Shown: positions 18,079-28,378, counted from the first letter of the stretch. The stretch is DNA of 64,000 bases from Pseudomonas mohnii (GCF_900105115.1 NZ_FNRV01000001.1:1674001-1738000); one strand, 5' to 3'. A program made the numbers and translations. The notes: generated by a model from the letters alone, not told the origin.

Positions 18079-18939
18079 ATGAACACTCCGCTCGTGATCC
18101 GCCCCCGCGTCGAAGATGTCGAGGGCCAGCCGATTCTTCGCCCACTGCCGACCGCCAAATGCCGCAGCGTCGGACCCTTCGTATTTTTCGACCACATGCT
18201 GGAAACCCGCTACCCACCGGGCAAAGGCATGAACATCCGCCAACATCCACACATCGGCCTCTCCACCCTCACCTACCTGTTCCAGGGGCAGATCCAGCAC
18301 AAGGACAGCCTCGGTTCCGATCAGGTCGTGGATACCGGTGATGTCAGCTGGATGACCGCTGGCAGCGCCATTGCCCATGTCGAGCGCACGCCAGAGGCGC
18401 TCAAGGAAAACGGATTTACGATGCACGGCCTGCAAATCTGGCTGGCCTCGCCCAAGGATCATGAGCAAGGCCCGGGACATTACAGCCATCACCCCGCCGC
18501 CACACTGCCGGTCAGCGAGAACCTGGGGGTGAAAATCCGCATGATTGCCGGGACGGGCTTCTGCCTGGAATCGCCGGTTCCCGTACTTTCTCCGACGCTC
18601 TATGCGGAGTTGACCCTGCAAACGGCGACGACGTTGCTGATTCCAACCGAACATGAAGAGCGCGCGCTGTATGTCTTGAGCGGCGAGGTACAACTGGACG
18701 GCGAACCTGTAGAGCCACACACATTAGTGGTGCTACCGGGCGGAGAGGAGATGACTTTGTTCGCTGACAGCGACAGTCATGCCGTTGTATTCGGTGGCGC
18801 ACCGCTGGATGGTCCGCGACGAATCAACTGGAATTTTGTGACGAGCGATCCGGCGGCTATCGATGAAGCGCGCCGACGCTGGGCGGCCGGGGATTGGCCA
18901 ACCGTACCGGGGGAAAGCGAGCGGATCGAATTGCCTTAG
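18079..18939 (+). CDS. Pirin family protein (bicupin)
   Basis: This 286-residue cupin protein is similar to YhhW-type pirins, some of which have quercetin 2,3-dioxygenase activity. The N-terminal cupin keeps the expected iron ligands: the two His of QHPHIGLST, then a His and Glu in AIAHVERTPE. The C-terminal cupin has GEVQLDGEPVEPHTLVVLPG. PFVFFDHMLETRYPPG is characteristic of pirins. The in vivo role is unknown. The preceding OsmC gene may be co-transcribed; a REP doublet follows. Confidence 0.9.
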   Translation: MNTPLVIRPRVEDVEGQPILRPLPTAKCRSVGPFVFFDHMLETRYPPGKGMNIRQHPHIGLSTLTYLFQGQIQHKDSLGSDQVVDTGDVSWMTAGSAIAHVERTPEALKENGFTMHGLQIWLASPKDHEQGPGHYSHHPAATLPVSENLGVKIRMIAGTGFCLESPVPVLSPTLYAELTLQTATTLLIPTEHEERALYVLSGEVQLDGEPVEPHTLVVLPGGEEMTLFADSDSHAVVFGGAPLDGPRRINWNFVTSDPAAIDEARRRWAAGDWPTVPGESERIELP

Positions 18940-18957
18940 TTTTGTGTCGCTTGGCAG

Positions 18958-19060
18958 GTCGCCTTCGCTGGCAAGCCAGCTCCCACAGGGTTCGAGGTGA
19001 GTCACAAATGATGCGAACGCCATCTGTCCCTGTGGGAGCGGGCTTGCCCGCGAAGAGGCC
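18958..19060. repeat. REP doublet between pirin and the dienelactone hydrolase gene
   Basis: The left unit is GGTCGCCTTCGCTGGCAAGC (continuing CAGCTCCCACAGG) and the right unit is CTGTGGGAGCGGGCTTGCCC (continuing GCGAAGAGGCC). The two arms are of slightly different subtype (CTGGCAAGCCAG versus CGGGCTTGCCCG). Confidence 0.88.
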
Positions 19061-19095
19061 GGCGCGGGCACTGCATTAGCCAGTGCCGGACAACA

Positions 19096-19824
19096 TCAGC
19101 CCTTGAACACTTCATCCAGCAAGTTATGCATCGAGGTAAATGCCCGAGCAGCGACCTTGGCGTCGTACATCATCATGCCAGGCACATTCGCATGCGGATC
19201 GGTGAACGAATGGAACGCTCCGCCGTAGCTCAGCAGTTGCCAATCCACGCCAGCGGCATTCATTTCCTCTTCAAAAGCCGGCAGTTGCTCTTTCGGAACC
19301 AATGGATCGGAAGCGCCGTGCAGGACCAACACCTTACCCTTGATGTTTTTCGCATCGTTGACGTCCGGTGTATCCAGCGTGCCGTGGAACGAGACTGCCG
19401 CTTTCACCGGCGCACCGGTCCGGGCCAACTCCAGCGCACAGCAACCACCAAAGCAGAAACCGAACGTGGCCAGTTTCGAGGTATCGACGGCCACTTCGCC
19501 CTGGCTTTGCAGCTGCTCGAACGCCACTTTCATGCGCTTACGCAGTAATGGGCGGTCATTCTTCAACGGCATCATCGCCGCGCCCGCTTCATCGTTATTT
19601 TGTGGACGAACCGATTGGCCGTAGAGATCAGCGATCAGGACCACGTATCCCTTGGCCGCCACCGACTTGGCGATTTCCTCGGCGCCAGCGCTGACGCCCA
19701 TCCAGTTCGGTGCCATCAACAAGCCCGGACGCGGGCCCTTATGGTCGGCATCAAAGGCCACACGGCTTTCGTAGGGCTGACCGTCAATCTGATAGGCAAC
19801 GGAACGTACAGTGATTTGGCTCAT
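19096..19824 (-). CDS. Dienelactone hydrolase family protein
   Basis: This 242-residue alpha/beta hydrolase has no signal peptide, so it is cytoplasmic. The Cys-Asp-His triad typical of the family is visible: Cys in FGFCFGGCCALELA near residue 123, Asp in LHGASDPLVP near residue 175, and His in GGAFHSFTDP near residue 205. The N-terminal MAPNWMGVSAGAEEIAKSVA segment is common in this branch. The family opens lactone rings or hydrolyses small esters; the true substrate is unknown. It follows the htpG terminator, so it is probably transcribed on its own. Confidence 0.9.
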   Translation of the reverse strand: MSQITVRSVAYQIDGQPYESRVAFDADHKGPRPGLLMAPNWMGVSAGAEEIAKSVAAKGYVVLIADLYGQSVRPQNNDEAGAAMMPLKNDRPLLRKRMKVAFEQLQSQGEVAVDTSKLATFGFCFGGCCALELARTGAPVKAAVSFHGTLDTPDVNDAKNIKGKVLVLHGASDPLVPKEQLPAFEEEMNAAGVDWQLLSYGGAFHSFTDPHANVPGMMMYDAKVAARAFTSMHNLLDEVFKG

Positions 19825-19856
19825 TTCTGACTCCTGATTTTTTAAACACCAGAATG

Positions 19857-19882
19857 AAAAAACCCGCCGAAGCGGGTTTTTC
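19857..19882 (-). terminator. Terminator of htpG
   Basis: AAAAACCCGC-TTC-GGCGGGTTTTTT on the minus strand, a compact stem with a T tract ten bases after the htpG stop. It reads equally well in both directions. Confidence 0.9.
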
Positions 19883-19892
19883 TACAACGCTG

Positions 19893-21797
19893 TTAAGCCG
19901 ACAGCTCAACCAATAGCTTGTTCAGACGACGCACATAGGCCGCCGGATCCTTCAAGCTGTCGCCGGCCGCCAGGGCCGCCTGATCGAAGAGGATGTGCGA
20001 CAGGTCGCCGAAGCGTTCGTCGCTTTGCTCTTTATCGAGCTTCTCGATCAGCGGGTGAGCCGGGTTGAATTCGAAGATCGGCTTCGAATCCGGGACCTTC
20101 TGCCCACTGGCTTCCAGGATCTGACGCATTTGCAGGCCCAGGTCCTGCTCGCCGATGGCCAGAATCGCCGGGGAATCGGTCAGGCGATGGGAAACCCGAA
20201 CTTCGGCGACGGATTCGCCCAGCGCGGTTTTCAGACGCTCAACCAGACCTTCTTTGGACTTGGCGACTTCTTCCGCGGCCTTCTTGTCCTCTTCCGAGTC
20301 TAGGTTGCCCAGGTCCAAGTCACCGCGTGCCACGTCAACAAAGCTCTTGCCGTCGAAATCGTTGAGGTAGCTCATCAGCCACTCGTCGATACGGTCGGTC
20401 AGCAGCAGCACTTCGATGCCTTTCTTGCGGAAGACTTCCAGGTGCGGGCTGTTTTTGACTTGCGCGTAGGTTTCGCCAGTCAGGTAGTAGATCTTGTCCT
20501 GACCTTCCTTGGCGCGCGCCAGGTAATCGGCCAGACCGACCACTTGTTCGCCGTCGTCACCGTTGGTCGACGCGAAACGCAGCAGGCCAGCGATTTTCTC
20601 TTTGTTGGCGAAGTCTTCCGCCGGGCCTTCTTTCATGACCTGGCCGAAGTTTTTCCAGAAACCTTTGTATTGCTCAGGCTCGTTTTTCGCCAGTTTTTCC
20701 AGCATGTCCAGAACGCGCTTGGTCAGCGCCGACTTCATGGAGTCGATGATCGGGTCTTTCTGCAGGATTTCCCGCGACACGTTCAGCGACAGATCGTTGG
20801 AGTCAACCACGCCCTTGATGAAACGCAGGTACAGCGGCAGGAACGACTCCGCCTGATCCATGACGAACACGCGCTGCACGTAAAGCTTCAAGCCTTTCGG
20901 CGCTTCACGCTGGTACAGGTCGAACGGAGCACGGGCCGGCACGTACAGCAGCGAGCTGTATTCCAGCTTGCCTTCAACCTTGTTGTGGCTCCAGCTCAGC
21001 GGGTTTTCGAAGTCGTGAGCGATGTGCTTGTAGAACTCCTGGTATTCCTCGTCCTTGACCTCGGTACGCGGACGGGTCCACAGGGCGCTGGCGCGGTTGA
21101 CGGTTTCCCATTCGGCGGCCGGCTTCTCTTCGCCTTCGACGGCCGCCACTTCTTTCGGCAACTCGATCGGCAAGGCGATGTGGTCGGAATACTTCTTGAT
21201 GATGTTGCGCAAGCGCCAGCCATCGGCGAACTCGTCTTCACCGGATTTCAGGTGCAGGACGATACGGGTACCGCGCTCGGCTTTATCGATGGTTGCAACT
21301 TCGAAGTCACCTTCGCCCTTGGACGACCAGTGCACGCCTTCGCTGGCGGCGCTGCCGGCACGACGGCTGAACACGTCAACTTTGTCGGCGACGATGAATG
21401 CAGAGTAAAAACCGACACCGAACTGACCGATCAGGTGCGAATCTTTCTTCTGGTCACCGGTCAGGTGCTTCATGAAATCGGCGGTGCCTGATTTGGCGAT
21501 GGTGCCGAGGTGCGTGATCGCGTCCTCACGGCTCATACCGATGCCGTTGTCTTCGAGGGTGACGGTCTTGGCGTCCTTGTCGAAGCTCACACGGATTTTC
21601 AGCTCGGCGCCACCTTCCAGCAGTTCCGGCTTGGACAGCGCTTCGAAACGTAATTTGTCTACAGCGTCAGAGGCGTTCGAGATCAGTTCGCGAAGGAAAA
21701 TTTCCTTGTTGGAATACAGCGAATGGATCATGAGGTGCAGCAGTTGCTTCACCTCGGTCTGGAAGCCCAGGGTTTCCTTTTGAGTTTCCACACTCAT
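19893..21797 (-). CDS. htpG: Molecular chaperone HtpG (Hsp90)
   Basis: This 634-residue bacterial Hsp90 is an ATP-dependent cytoplasmic chaperone dimer. The GHKL ATPase motifs are present: [14 protein letters not shown] near residue 35, LEDNGIGM near residue 80, [12 protein letters not shown] near residue 125 and GTRIVLHLK near residue 170. The middle domain contains [10 protein letters not shown] and NVSREILQ. I chose [11 protein letters not shown], the family start; ATG ACC ATG upstream gives alternative starts two codons earlier. GGAG lies ten bases upstream. Length is normal. Confidence 0.97.
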   Translation of the reverse strand: MSVETQKETLGFQTEVKQLLHLMIHSLYSNKEIFLRELISNASDAVDKLRFEALSKPELLEGGAELKIRVSFDKDAKTVTLEDNGIGMSREDAITHLGTIAKSGTADFMKHLTGDQKKDSHLIGQFGVGFYSAFIVADKVDVFSRRAGSAASEGVHWSSKGEGDFEVATIDKAERGTRIVLHLKSGEDEFADGWRLRNIIKKYSDHIALPIELPKEVAAVEGEEKPAAEWETVNRASALWTRPRTEVKDEEYQEFYKHIAHDFENPLSWSHNKVEGKLEYSSLLYVPARAPFDLYQREAPKGLKLYVQRVFVMDQAESFLPLYLRFIKGVVDSNDLSLNVSREILQKDPIIDSMKSALTKRVLDMLEKLAKNEPEQYKGFWKNFGQVMKEGPAEDFANKEKIAGLLRFASTNGDDGEQVVGLADYLARAKEGQDKIYYLTGETYAQVKNSPHLEVFRKKGIEVLLLTDRIDEWLMSYLNDFDGKSFVDVARGDLDLGNLDSEEDKKAAEEVAKSKEGLVERLKTALGESVAEVRVSHRLTDSPAILAIGEQDLGLQMRQILEASGQKVPDSKPIFEFNPAHPLIEKLDKEQSDERFGDLSHILFDQAALAAGDSLKDPAAYVRRLNKLLVELSA

Positions 21798-21877
21798 GGT
21801 CATCAAACTCCAATCAGATGGCTAAGCCGCGACCTTGAAGGCCGGCGGCGGGATGTCATCAGAGTTGGGGGCTGTGT

Positions 21878-22330
21878 TCAGGATTTCAAGGGCTCCTCGA
21901 GTTTGAAATGCGCCCGGGCCGTGGCGATGGGTTCCGCTTCCGTGCTTTGCCAGGCTGTAATCGCCACGTTGGCGACGCGGCGTCCCTGGCGACACACCTG
22001 GCATCGGGCCCAGGTATCGCGAAACTGCCCGGCACGCAGATAGTCGAGGGAGAAGTCGATAATCTTCGGTACGCCTGGCGAGCCGGTGGACACCAGCAGG
22101 TGCAACGCGGCGGCCAGCTCCATGAAACCGGCAATGACACCGCCATGAATAGCCGGCAATAAAGGGTTACCAATGTTGTCCTTGTTGGCCGGCAGACGAA
22201 ATAGCAGTTCATCCCCCACCCGTGAGCATTCGACGCCGATCAGCGCGGCGTAGGGAATCCGCTGCAGCAATACGCCATAGTCGCCCCGCTCATGAGCCTG
22301 TTGCAGCTGCTGCTTGAATGAGTCAGTCAT
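21878..22330 (-). CDS. PaaI/YiiD-like hotdog-fold thioesterase (second of a pair)
   Basis: This 150-residue hotdog-fold protein is probably an acyl-CoA thioesterase. The signature PAIHGGVIAGFMELAAALHLL near residue 60 aligns with the VIHGGALTTLMDTACG segment of its neighbour. I chose MTDSFKQQLQQ because its ATG overlaps the neighbour's stop (ATGA); an upstream frame inside the neighbour is spurious. The pair could form a hetero-oligomer, a possibility only. Substrate unknown. Confidence 0.85.
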   Translation of the reverse strand: MTDSFKQQLQQAHERGDYGVLLQRIPYAALIGVECSRVGDELLFRLPANKDNIGNPLLPAIHGGVIAGFMELAAALHLLVSTGSPGVPKIIDFSLDYLRAGQFRDTWARCQVCRQGRRVANVAITAWQSTEAEPIATARAHFKLEEPLKS

Positions 22331-22818
22331 TTCGCACCTCCGGCGATCGCGCCACCCAAGCCTTTTGCGCCCTTGATGCCCTTGCCCATCCGCATGAAGG
22401 TGCCCACCACGTGGGCAATGGGTTGCTCGGGATCGTCCTGGTAGGCGAAGCCACGAGCAAAGATCACATCGGTGGTCACGCGGTAGCACTGGGCGAAACC
22501 GAAGACGTCTTTATTCGGCTCGGCGGCGTGCATGTAGTCGATGCGCAGGTCGAGGGTCGGGCAGACCTCGAACTCCGGCAGCACACAGAGGGTGGACATG
22601 CCGCAGGCGGTGTCCATCAGCGTGGTCAGCGCACCGCCATGGATGACGCCGGTTTGCGGATTTCCGACGATTTGCGGGCTATAGGGCAGCACCACCGTGA
22701 GCCCTTCGCTGCTGGCGCTGTGAACACGCAGCCCAAGGACCTGGCAATGGCGCAGTGCCGACAGAAATCGTGTGGCGCGCTCAAAAACGGGGTTTTCGGC
22801 CATTTGATAGAAACTCAT
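22327..22818 (-). CDS. PaaI family hotdog-fold thioesterase (first of a pair)
   Basis: This 163-residue hotdog protein has the conserved IHGGALTTLMDTACGMST near residue 75, the usual active-site loop, and TLDLRIDYMHAAEPNKDV in the second half. The C-terminal extension MGKGIKGAKGLGGAIAGGAK is Gly/Lys-rich and beyond the usual fold. Substrate unknown. It is translationally coupled to a second thioesterase. The promoter probably lies in the 145-base gap shared with the divergent small lipoprotein gene. Confidence 0.87.
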   Translation of the reverse strand: MSFYQMAENPVFERATRFLSALRHCQVLGLRVHSASSEGLTVVLPYSPQIVGNPQTGVIHGGALTTLMDTACGMSTLCVLPEFEVCPTLDLRIDYMHAAEPNKDVFGFAQCYRVTTDVIFARGFAYQDDPEQPIAHVVGTFMRMGKGIKGAKGLGGAIAGGAK

Positions 22819-22963
22819 ATTTAAAAATTCGTGCAGTGAAGTAACGGTCCCGGCAAAAGTTCCGCATTAGAACAAACTTATATATCTGAACGATTTGAGG
22901 AACTTAACCTTGGTGGCTGTGCTCGAAAGACCAGTAGATATTTTCCATAAGGAGAAACACCCC

Positions 22964-23200
22964 ATGCGTAAGACTTTAGCTATTGCCTTGATGTTGACCG
23001 CTTCCCTCGGTCTCGCTGCCTGCGATAAAAAATCCGAGGACAAAGCTCAAGATGCCAACAAACATGCTGAGCAAGCTCAGCAAGACATGAACAAAGCTCA
23101 GGATAAGGTGAACGACGCTGCGAAAGAAAACGCTGAAGCTGCCAAAGCTCAGGCTGAATCGAACGAAGCAGCGGCAAAAGAAGCCGCGCCTAAAAACTGA
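22964..23200 (+). CDS. Small Ala/Lys/Gln-rich coiled-coil lipoprotein
   Basis: This 78-residue protein has a lipoprotein signal MRKTLAIALMLTASLGLAAC. The mature part is highly charged, with alanine-rich heptads (KHAEQAQQDMNKAQDKV and following) and no cysteine after the lipobox, so it should form a long helix or coiled coil at the outer membrane. AAGGAG precedes the ATG. It resembles Lpp- or YgdR-type small envelope lipoproteins only in style, so no function is assigned. A strong terminator follows. Confidence 0.88.
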   Translation: MRKTLAIALMLTASLGLAACDKKSEDKAQDANKHAEQAQQDMNKAQDKVNDAAKENAEAAKAQAESNEAAAKEAAPKN

Positions 23201-23219
23201 AACAGTTTTTAGCGTGATA

Positions 23220-23251
23220 AAAGAAAACCCGCCAAGCGCGGGTTTTCTTTC
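23220..23251. terminator. Bidirectional terminator, lipoprotein gene / MAPEG gene
   Basis: AAGAAAACCCGC-CAA-GCGCGGGTTTTCTTT sits between two convergent genes. The arms end in A and T tracts on both sides, so it can stop transcription from either direction. Confidence 0.9.
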
Positions 23252-23273
23252 GCCTGCAGTTTTGTTTTCCACC

Positions 23274-23681
23274 TTAGTTCAAGAGTAAAACTGTTCTAAA
23301 AGTCGGACTAATCATCAACAACAACGAACAGATTAAACCCACCAGCCAAACCAGACTGCGCTGCCATGTCAGGTCCTTCCAGTAGCACAGCAAGTAGATA
23401 ATTCGCGCGATCACGAAGATGATCGCCAACCAGTCAATGAGCCAGCCCGCCGTCTGCGTGGTATGCGCCATCAACACACCCACGGCAAACAATATGAACG
23501 CTTCGAAACTGTTCTGGTGCGCGGCCACTGCGCGGGCACCCAAGCCCGTAAGTTGCGCCTGCTGCTGGCGCGGCAGGTGGTTGTTGTAACCGCCCTGCTC
23601 TTTCATGGCTTTGGTCACGGGCATACGCGCCACGTAAATCAGCAACGCACTGATAAACACACACCAGAACGGAATACTCAT
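23274..23681 (-). CDS. MAPEG family membrane protein
   Basis: This protein of about 135 residues has four predicted transmembrane helices. The N-terminal helix is followed by RMPVTKAMKEQGGYNNHLPR, and RAVAAHQNSFEAFILFAVGVL near residue 52 is the conserved MAPEG glutathione-transferase-like loop (RAxxAHxNxxE). Bacterial members are mostly uncharacterised. Its ATG overlaps the stop of the DUF599 gene upstream (TGATG), so the two membrane proteins are made together. Confidence 0.9.
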   Translation of the reverse strand: MSIPFWCVFISALLIYVARMPVTKAMKEQGGYNNHLPRQQQAQLTGLGARAVAAHQNSFEAFILFAVGVLMAHTTQTAGWLIDWLAIIFVIARIIYLLCYWKDLTWQRSLVWLVGLICSLLLMISPTFRTVLLLN

Positions 23682-24418
23682 CAAGCCGCCTCTTTGTTCA
23701 CCTCAGGCAATGGTGCCTCTGTAGGGGTATAGACCATCACGTCGAGAACGTCGGAGTGAAATTCGCGGCGATACAAAACAAACACGACACCGGCACTCAT
23801 CAACATGAACAACCAGGGACTGACGAACCACGCCAGCATGGTCATGCCGAAGTAATAGGAACGCAGACCAAAGTTGAACTGGTTGGCCGCCATGGAAATA
23901 ACCCGGGCTGCCCGGGACGCGAAGGCTTTTCGCTCCTGCTCGGACACATGGCGTTCGCCAACCATGGGTGCTGAACCCACCAGAACGGCCGCGAAGTTGT
24001 ACTGGCGCATGCACCAGCTAAACGTGAAGAACGCGTAGACGAACACCAGCGCCAGGCACAGCAACTTGATTTCCGACATCCCCTGGGAAGCCTGTTGCAC
24101 CATCGGGATATCCGCCAGCAGCGACACCGCTCTTTCCGACGCGCCGAGCACCGTGAGAATACCGGCCAGGATAATCAGCGTGCTGGAGGCGAAGAACGAT
24201 GCATTGCGCTCCAGGTTTCCAATCACGCTGGCATCGGCGATGCGGTTGTCACGCAGCAACATGCGACGCATCCAGTCTTCACGATACAGGTGCAGCACGC
24301 TGGCCAGGCACGCGGTGTCGCGGCCCTTCCATGTCGCGTAACGGGTGTAGCCACCCCAGCAGATAACGAACCAAAGCGCAGCGAGGATATGGATCAGGTT
24401 GGCGTGGATGAACGACAT
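23681..24418 (-). CDS. DUF599 family membrane protein
   Basis: This 245-residue protein has four strong hydrophobic segments and the DUF599 block WMRRMLLRDNRIADASVIGN followed by LERNASFFASSTLIILAG. FNFGLRSYYFG is another conserved piece. Function is unknown. It is coupled to the downstream MAPEG gene. A REP doublet lies just upstream, where the promoter would be expected. Confidence 0.87.
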   Translation of the reverse strand: MSFIHANLIHILAALWFVICWGGYTRYATWKGRDTACLASVLHLYREDWMRRMLLRDNRIADASVIGNLERNASFFASSTLIILAGILTVLGASERAVSLLADIPMVQQASQGMSEIKLLCLALVFVYAFFTFSWCMRQYNFAAVLVGSAPMVGERHVSEQERKAFASRAARVISMAANQFNFGLRSYYFGMTMLAWFVSPWLFMLMSAGVVFVLYRREFHSDVLDVMVYTPTEAPLPEVNKEAA

Positions 24419-24454
24419 GCAGGTCCTTGTGATGTAGTAACGGGTGATCGAAAA

Positions 24455-24548
24455 CCTGTGGAAGCGAACTTGCTCGCGATGGCGGAATTACATTCAAAAT
24501 TCTTGTGCCTGGCCGGCCACAATCGCGAGCAAGCTCGCTCACACAGGG
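24455..24548. repeat. REP doublet upstream of the DUF599 gene
   Basis: The left unit is CTGTGGAAGCGAACTTGCTC (continuing GCGATGGCGG) and the right unit is TCGCGAGCAAGCTCGCTCAC (continuing ACAGG). It is the GAGC/GCTC subtype with several degenerate positions. Confidence 0.85.
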
Positions 24549-24603
24549 GTTCTGCAATGCTTCGACGTTGGTTCAGGGGAAAAGACACTGCCTGATGCCC
24601 ATA

Positions 24604-24637
24604 AAAAATGCCCCGTATCGATTGATACGGGGCATTT
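24604..24637 (-). terminator. Terminator of brnQ
   Basis: ATGCCCCGTATC-AATC-GATACGGGGCAT followed by TTTTTTA on the minus strand: a 12-bp stem with a T tract about 45 bases after the stop. Confidence 0.93.
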
Positions 24638-24679
24638 CCGTTTCTGCTCGCCGGCCCGCTTGTGGCGGACCCACGAAGC

Positions 24680-25993
24680 TTAAGCCAGCGCTTCGGCGCG
24701 CTTGCCCAGCAGGCGGTCGCAGACCACAGCAACCACCAGAGTCATGAACGATGGCACCAGCCACGCCAGACCTTGTTCGCTCAGCGGCAGGTGAGCCAAT
24801 TGGGCAGGCATCCAGTCCGCAAGACCCGCGCCCTTGAGGGCGTCGATCAGACCGAAGATGAACGACACCAGCATCACCGGGCCGACGATGCGGCCTTGCT
24901 CATGCCAGAAGTCCTTGCAGAAGCTCAGTGCGACCAAGGCGATGCATGGCGGGTAAATCGCGGTGAGTACCGGGATGGAGAACGCAATCAGCTTGGTGAG
25001 GCCCAGATTGGACACCAACAGGGAAAACGCAGCCAGGAGGATCACCAGCGTCTTGTAGGACAGTGGCAGTACACGACTGAAATATTCGGCGCAGGCGCAG
25101 GTCAGGCCAACCGCGGTCACCAGGCACGCCAGAGAAATCAGTACCGCCAGGAAACCGCTGCCGAGGGAGCCAAAGGTGTGTTGTACGTAGGCATGCAGTA
25201 CCGCCGCACCGTTAGTCGCACCAGCCGCCACTTCATGGCTGCCCGAACCCAGGCGGAACAGGCTGACATAAACCAGTGCCAGGCCCACGCCGGCAATCAA
25301 GCCGGCGATGATCGCATATCGGGTGATCAGCGCTGGCGACTCGACACCGCGGGAGCGGATAGCGTTGACGATAACGATGCCGAACACCAGGGCGCCCAGG
25401 GTATCCATGGTCAGGTAACCATTGATGAAACCTTGGGAGAATGGCGCTGCAACGTATTCAGGTGTTGCATGGCCGATGTCTCCGGCGGGAAGGCTGAATG
25501 CTGCGATGCCCAGCACAGCCAGGGCAAAGATCTTCAACGGTGCGAGGAAGCGTCCAACCGTGTCCAGCAAGCGGCCCGGGTACAGGGAAATGAAGAACAC
25601 CAGCAGGAAGTAGACCGAGCTATACAGGAAAAGCGCCAGAGGGCTTTCGCCGGTCAAAGGCGCCAGGCCCACTTCGAACGATACGGTCGCGGTACGTGGC
25701 GTCGCGAACAGCGGACCAACGGCCAGATAGCACGCAGCCGCCAACAGTCCACCAGCGACTTTACCGATCGGACTGCTCAATGTATCCATTGCACCACCAA
25801 CCTTGGCCAGTGCGACAACGGTGATCACCGGCAGACCAACGGCGGTGATCAGGAAACCCAGCGCCGCCATCCAGACATTAGGCCCGGACTGCAAACCGAC
25901 GATAGGCGGGAAGATGATGTTGCCAGCCCCGACAAACAGGGCAAACGTCATAAAACCAAGTGCCAGGATGTCCTGGCCTTTCAACACTTTCAT
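24680..25993 (-). CDS. brnQ: Branched-chain amino acid:cation symporter (LIVCS family)
   Basis: This 437-residue inner-membrane protein with about 12 hydrophobic segments takes up Leu, Ile and Val with Na+ or H+. The start [20 protein letters not shown] and the early [16 protein letters not shown] motif near residue 22 are typical of BrnQ/BraB/BraZ. Pseudomonas often has more than one copy, so whether this corresponds to braB or braZ cannot be read here. It has its own terminator and is separated from sucD by 337 bases. Confidence 0.93.
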   Translation of the reverse strand: MKVLKGQDILALGFMTFALFVGAGNIIFPPIVGLQSGPNVWMAALGFLITAVGLPVITVVALAKVGGAMDTLSSPIGKVAGGLLAAACYLAVGPLFATPRTATVSFEVGLAPLTGESPLALFLYSSVYFLLVFFISLYPGRLLDTVGRFLAPLKIFALAVLGIAAFSLPAGDIGHATPEYVAAPFSQGFINGYLTMDTLGALVFGIVIVNAIRSRGVESPALITRYAIIAGLIAGVGLALVYVSLFRLGSGSHEVAAGATNGAAVLHAYVQHTFGSLGSGFLAVLISLACLVTAVGLTCACAEYFSRVLPLSYKTLVILLAAFSLLVSNLGLTKLIAFSIPVLTAIYPPCIALVALSFCKDFWHEQGRIVGPVMLVSFIFGLIDALKGAGLADWMPAQLAHLPLSEQGLAWLVPSFMTLVVAVVCDRLLGKRAEALA

Positions 25994-26274
25994 TAAGGAA
26001 ATACCACACTACTGAATCGGAATTTAGAGAGGGATTTCCCTATGGGTGAGGGAAATGCTGTCGGTCTGTATGAGACTGACCCGTTTAGCGCGTCGCTGCC
26101 TTGTGGGCCGCAGACGCAAAAATGGCGCGTATCCTAACGAATTTGAGCGTCAAGCGCACTGTTAAGGGGCGAACTATCCGATACGCGACACTACCTTGTC
26201 GTGTTTACGTATCTAAATTTCATGAGCTCCCTCGCCACAAAACAGCCTCAAGCGTTTCAAAAGAACCAGAAACG
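25994..26274 (-). promoter_or_regulatory. Probable brnQ promoter/leader region
   Basis: There is no gene here. On the minus strand TTGACG (26148-26153) looks like a -35 box, but the best -10-like boxes downstream are badly spaced, so the promoter is only tentative. An inverted repeat, GGGAAATCCC with AGGGAAA and TTTCCCT copies, lies at about 26029-26055 in the leader near the start codon. Confidence 0.35.
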
Positions 26275-26302
26275 ACAAAGGCCACCCGAAGGTGGCCTTT
26301 GT
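26275..26302 (-). terminator. Terminator of the sdh-suc operon after sucD
   Basis: ACAAAGGCCACC-TTCG-GGTGGCCTTTGT on the minus strand, 12 bp with a UUCG-type tetraloop. It is the end of the TCA-cycle cluster. Confidence 0.9.
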
Positions 26303-26330
26303 TTGGTAAAGCGTCAGCTAAGCGCGAAGC

Positions 26331-27212
26331 TTACTTGACTGCCCAACCAGTCAGCTCGGCCAGGGCCTTGCCGATGTCTGCCAGCGAACGCACGGTTTTA
26401 ACGCCTGCGTCTTGCAGAGCAGCGAATTTCTCGTCTGCAGTGCCTTTGCCGCCAGAGATGATTGCGCCAGCATGGCCCATGCGCTTGCCCGGAGGAGCAG
26501 TCACACCAGCGATGTAGGAAACAACCGGCTTGGTCACGTGTGCCTTGATGTAGGCAGCCGCTTCTTCTTCAGCCGAACCGCCGATCTCACCGATCATCAC
26601 GATCGCTTCGGTCTTCGGGTCTTCCTGGAACAGCTTCAGGATGTCGATGAAGTTCGAACCCGGGATCGGGTCACCACCGATGCCGACGCAAGTCGACTGG
26701 CCGAAACCGGCGTCAGTCGTTTGCTTCACAGCTTCGTAGGTCAGGGTGCCGGAACGGGAAACGATACCGACCTTGCCTGGCAAGTGAATGTGACCAGGCA
26801 TGATGCCGATCTTGCATTCGCCTGGAGTGATCACGCCTGGGCAGTTAGGGCCGATCAGGGTAACACCCAGTTCGTCGCACTTAACTTTAGCGTCCAGCAT
26901 GTCCAGGGTAGGAATGCCTTCGGTGATGCACACGATCAGCTTGATACCGCCGAAAGCAGCTTCCAGGATCGAGTCCTTGCAGAAAGGAGCCGGAACGTAG
27001 ATCACGCTGGCGGTGGCGCCAGTGGCTGCTACAGCGTCTTTCACGGTGTTGAACACTGGCAGACCCAGGTGCTCGGTGCCGCCTTTGCCAGGAGTTACAC
27101 CACCAACCATCTTGGTGCCGTACTCGATGGCTTGCTGGGTGTGGAAACTACCTTGCGAACCGGTAATACCCTGGCAGATAACTTTGGTGTCTTTATTGAT
27201 CAGGACGCTCAT
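26331..27212 (-). CDS. sucD: Succinyl-CoA synthetase, alpha subunit
   Basis: This 293-residue subunit binds CoA in its Rossmann domain and carries the phosphohistidine. [16 protein letters not shown] near residue 17 is the CoA-binding loop, and the active-site His lies in [14 protein letters not shown] near residue 246. With SucC it makes succinate, CoA and ATP/GTP from succinyl-CoA. Its ATG touches the last base of the sucC stop (TAATG), so translation is coupled. Length is normal. Confidence 0.98.
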   Translation of the reverse strand: MSVLINKDTKVICQGITGSQGSFHTQQAIEYGTKMVGGVTPGKGGTEHLGLPVFNTVKDAVAATGATASVIYVPAPFCKDSILEAAFGGIKLIVCITEGIPTLDMLDAKVKCDELGVTLIGPNCPGVITPGECKIGIMPGHIHLPGKVGIVSRSGTLTYEAVKQTTDAGFGQSTCVGIGGDPIPGSNFIDILKLFQEDPKTEAIVMIGEIGGSAEEEAAAYIKAHVTKPVVSYIAGVTAPPGKRMGHAGAIISGGKGTADEKFAALQDAGVKTVRSLADIGKALAELTGWAVK

Positions 27213-28378
27213 TATTTGCCCTCCGCAGCTTTGACAACTTGTTGAGCAGCGTCGGTCAGGCTGGTAGCAGCGATGATGTTCAAACCGCTTTCTGCCAGTA
27301 CTTTAGCGCCCAGCTCAGCGTTGTTGCCTTCAAGGCGAACAACAACCGGGATTTTCACGCCGACTTCTTTCACTGCACCGATGATGCCTTCGGCAATCAT
27401 GTCGCAACGAACGATGCCGCCGAAGATGTTAACCAGTACTGCAGCGACGTTGGTGTCGGACAGGATGATCTTGAATGCTTCGGTCACGCGCTCTTTGGTA
27501 GCACCACCACCTACGTCGAGGAAGTTGGCTGGCTTGCCGCCGTGCAGGTTGACGATGTCCATGGTACCCATGGCCAGGCCGGCACCGTTGACCATGCAAC
27601 CGATGTTGCCTTCCAGTGCTACGTAGTTCAGTTCGAACTTGGCAGCGTGCGCTTCGCGCGGATCGTCTTGCGACGGATCGTGGAAAGTCTTCAGCTTAGG
27701 CTGACGGTACATGGCGTTGGCGTCGATGTTGATCTTGGCGTCCAGGCAGTGCAGATCGCCGTCAGCCTTGATCACCAGCGGGTTCACTTCCAGCAGGGCC
27801 AGATCGTGATCCTGGAACAGTTTGGCCAGACCTACGAAGATCTTGGCGAACTGGGCAACTTGCTTGCCTTCCAGACCCAACTGGAATGCCAGCTCGCGAC
27901 CCTGGAACGGCTGAGCGCCAACCAGTGGATCGATAGTGGCTTTCAGAATTTTTTCTGGAGTGTCGTGAGCGATTTTCTCGATGTCCACGCCACCTTCGGT
28001 GGAAGCCATGAACACGATGCGACGGCTCGAACGGTCAACGACAGCGCCCAGGTACAGCTCTTTAGCGATATCAGTGCACGATTCAACCAGGATCTTGGTG
28101 ACTGGCTGACCATTGGCGTCAGTCTGGTAGGTCACCAGACGCTTGCCCAGCCACTGCTGTGCGAAGGCTTTGGCGTCTTCTTTGTTGCGAACCAGCTTGA
28201 CGCCGCCCGCTTTACCGCGACCACCGGCGTGAACCTGGGCTTTGACAACCCACTCGCTGCCGCCGATTTTATCGCAAGCTTCTGCTGCTGCTTCCGGGGT
28301 GTCTACCGCGTAACCGGTGGATACTGGCAGGCCGTACTCAGCGAACAGCTGCTTACCCTGATACTCGTGAAGATTCAT
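27212..28378 (-). CDS. sucC: Succinyl-CoA synthetase, beta subunit
   Basis: This 388-residue ATP-grasp subunit binds the nucleotide and forms the active site with Suc[20 protein letters not shown] is the standard start. [18 protein letters not shown] near residue 45 is the nucleotide-binding segment, and [16 protein letters not shown] near residue 320 is conserved. It is preceded by an unusual 321-base structured gap after lpdG, where a separate promoter or processing site may lie. Confidence 0.98.
   Translation of the reverse strand: MNLHEYQGKQLFAEYGLPVSTGYAVDTPEAAAEACDKIGGSEWVVKAQVHAGGRGKAGGVKLVRNKEDAKAFAQQWLGKRLVTYQTDANGQPVTKILVESCTDIAKELYLGAVVDRSSRRIVFMASTEGGVDIEKIAHDTPEKILKATIDPLVGAQPFQGRELAFQLGLEGKQVAQFAKIFVGLAKLFQDHDLALLEVNPLVIKADGDLHCLDAKINIDANAMYRQPKLKTFHDPSQDDPREAHAAKFELNYVALEGNIGCMVNGAGLAMGTMDIVNLHGGKPANFLDVGGGATKERVTEAFKIILSDTNVAAVLVNIFGGIVRCDMIAEGIIGAVKEVGVKIPVVVRLEGNNAELGAKVLAESGLNIIAATSLTDAAQQVVKAAEGK

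Noticed and set aside
26040..26153. A clear promoter pair for brnQ
   Set aside because: Only the -35-like TTGACG is convincing; no -10 at a usable distance, so I kept it as a weak regulatory region only.
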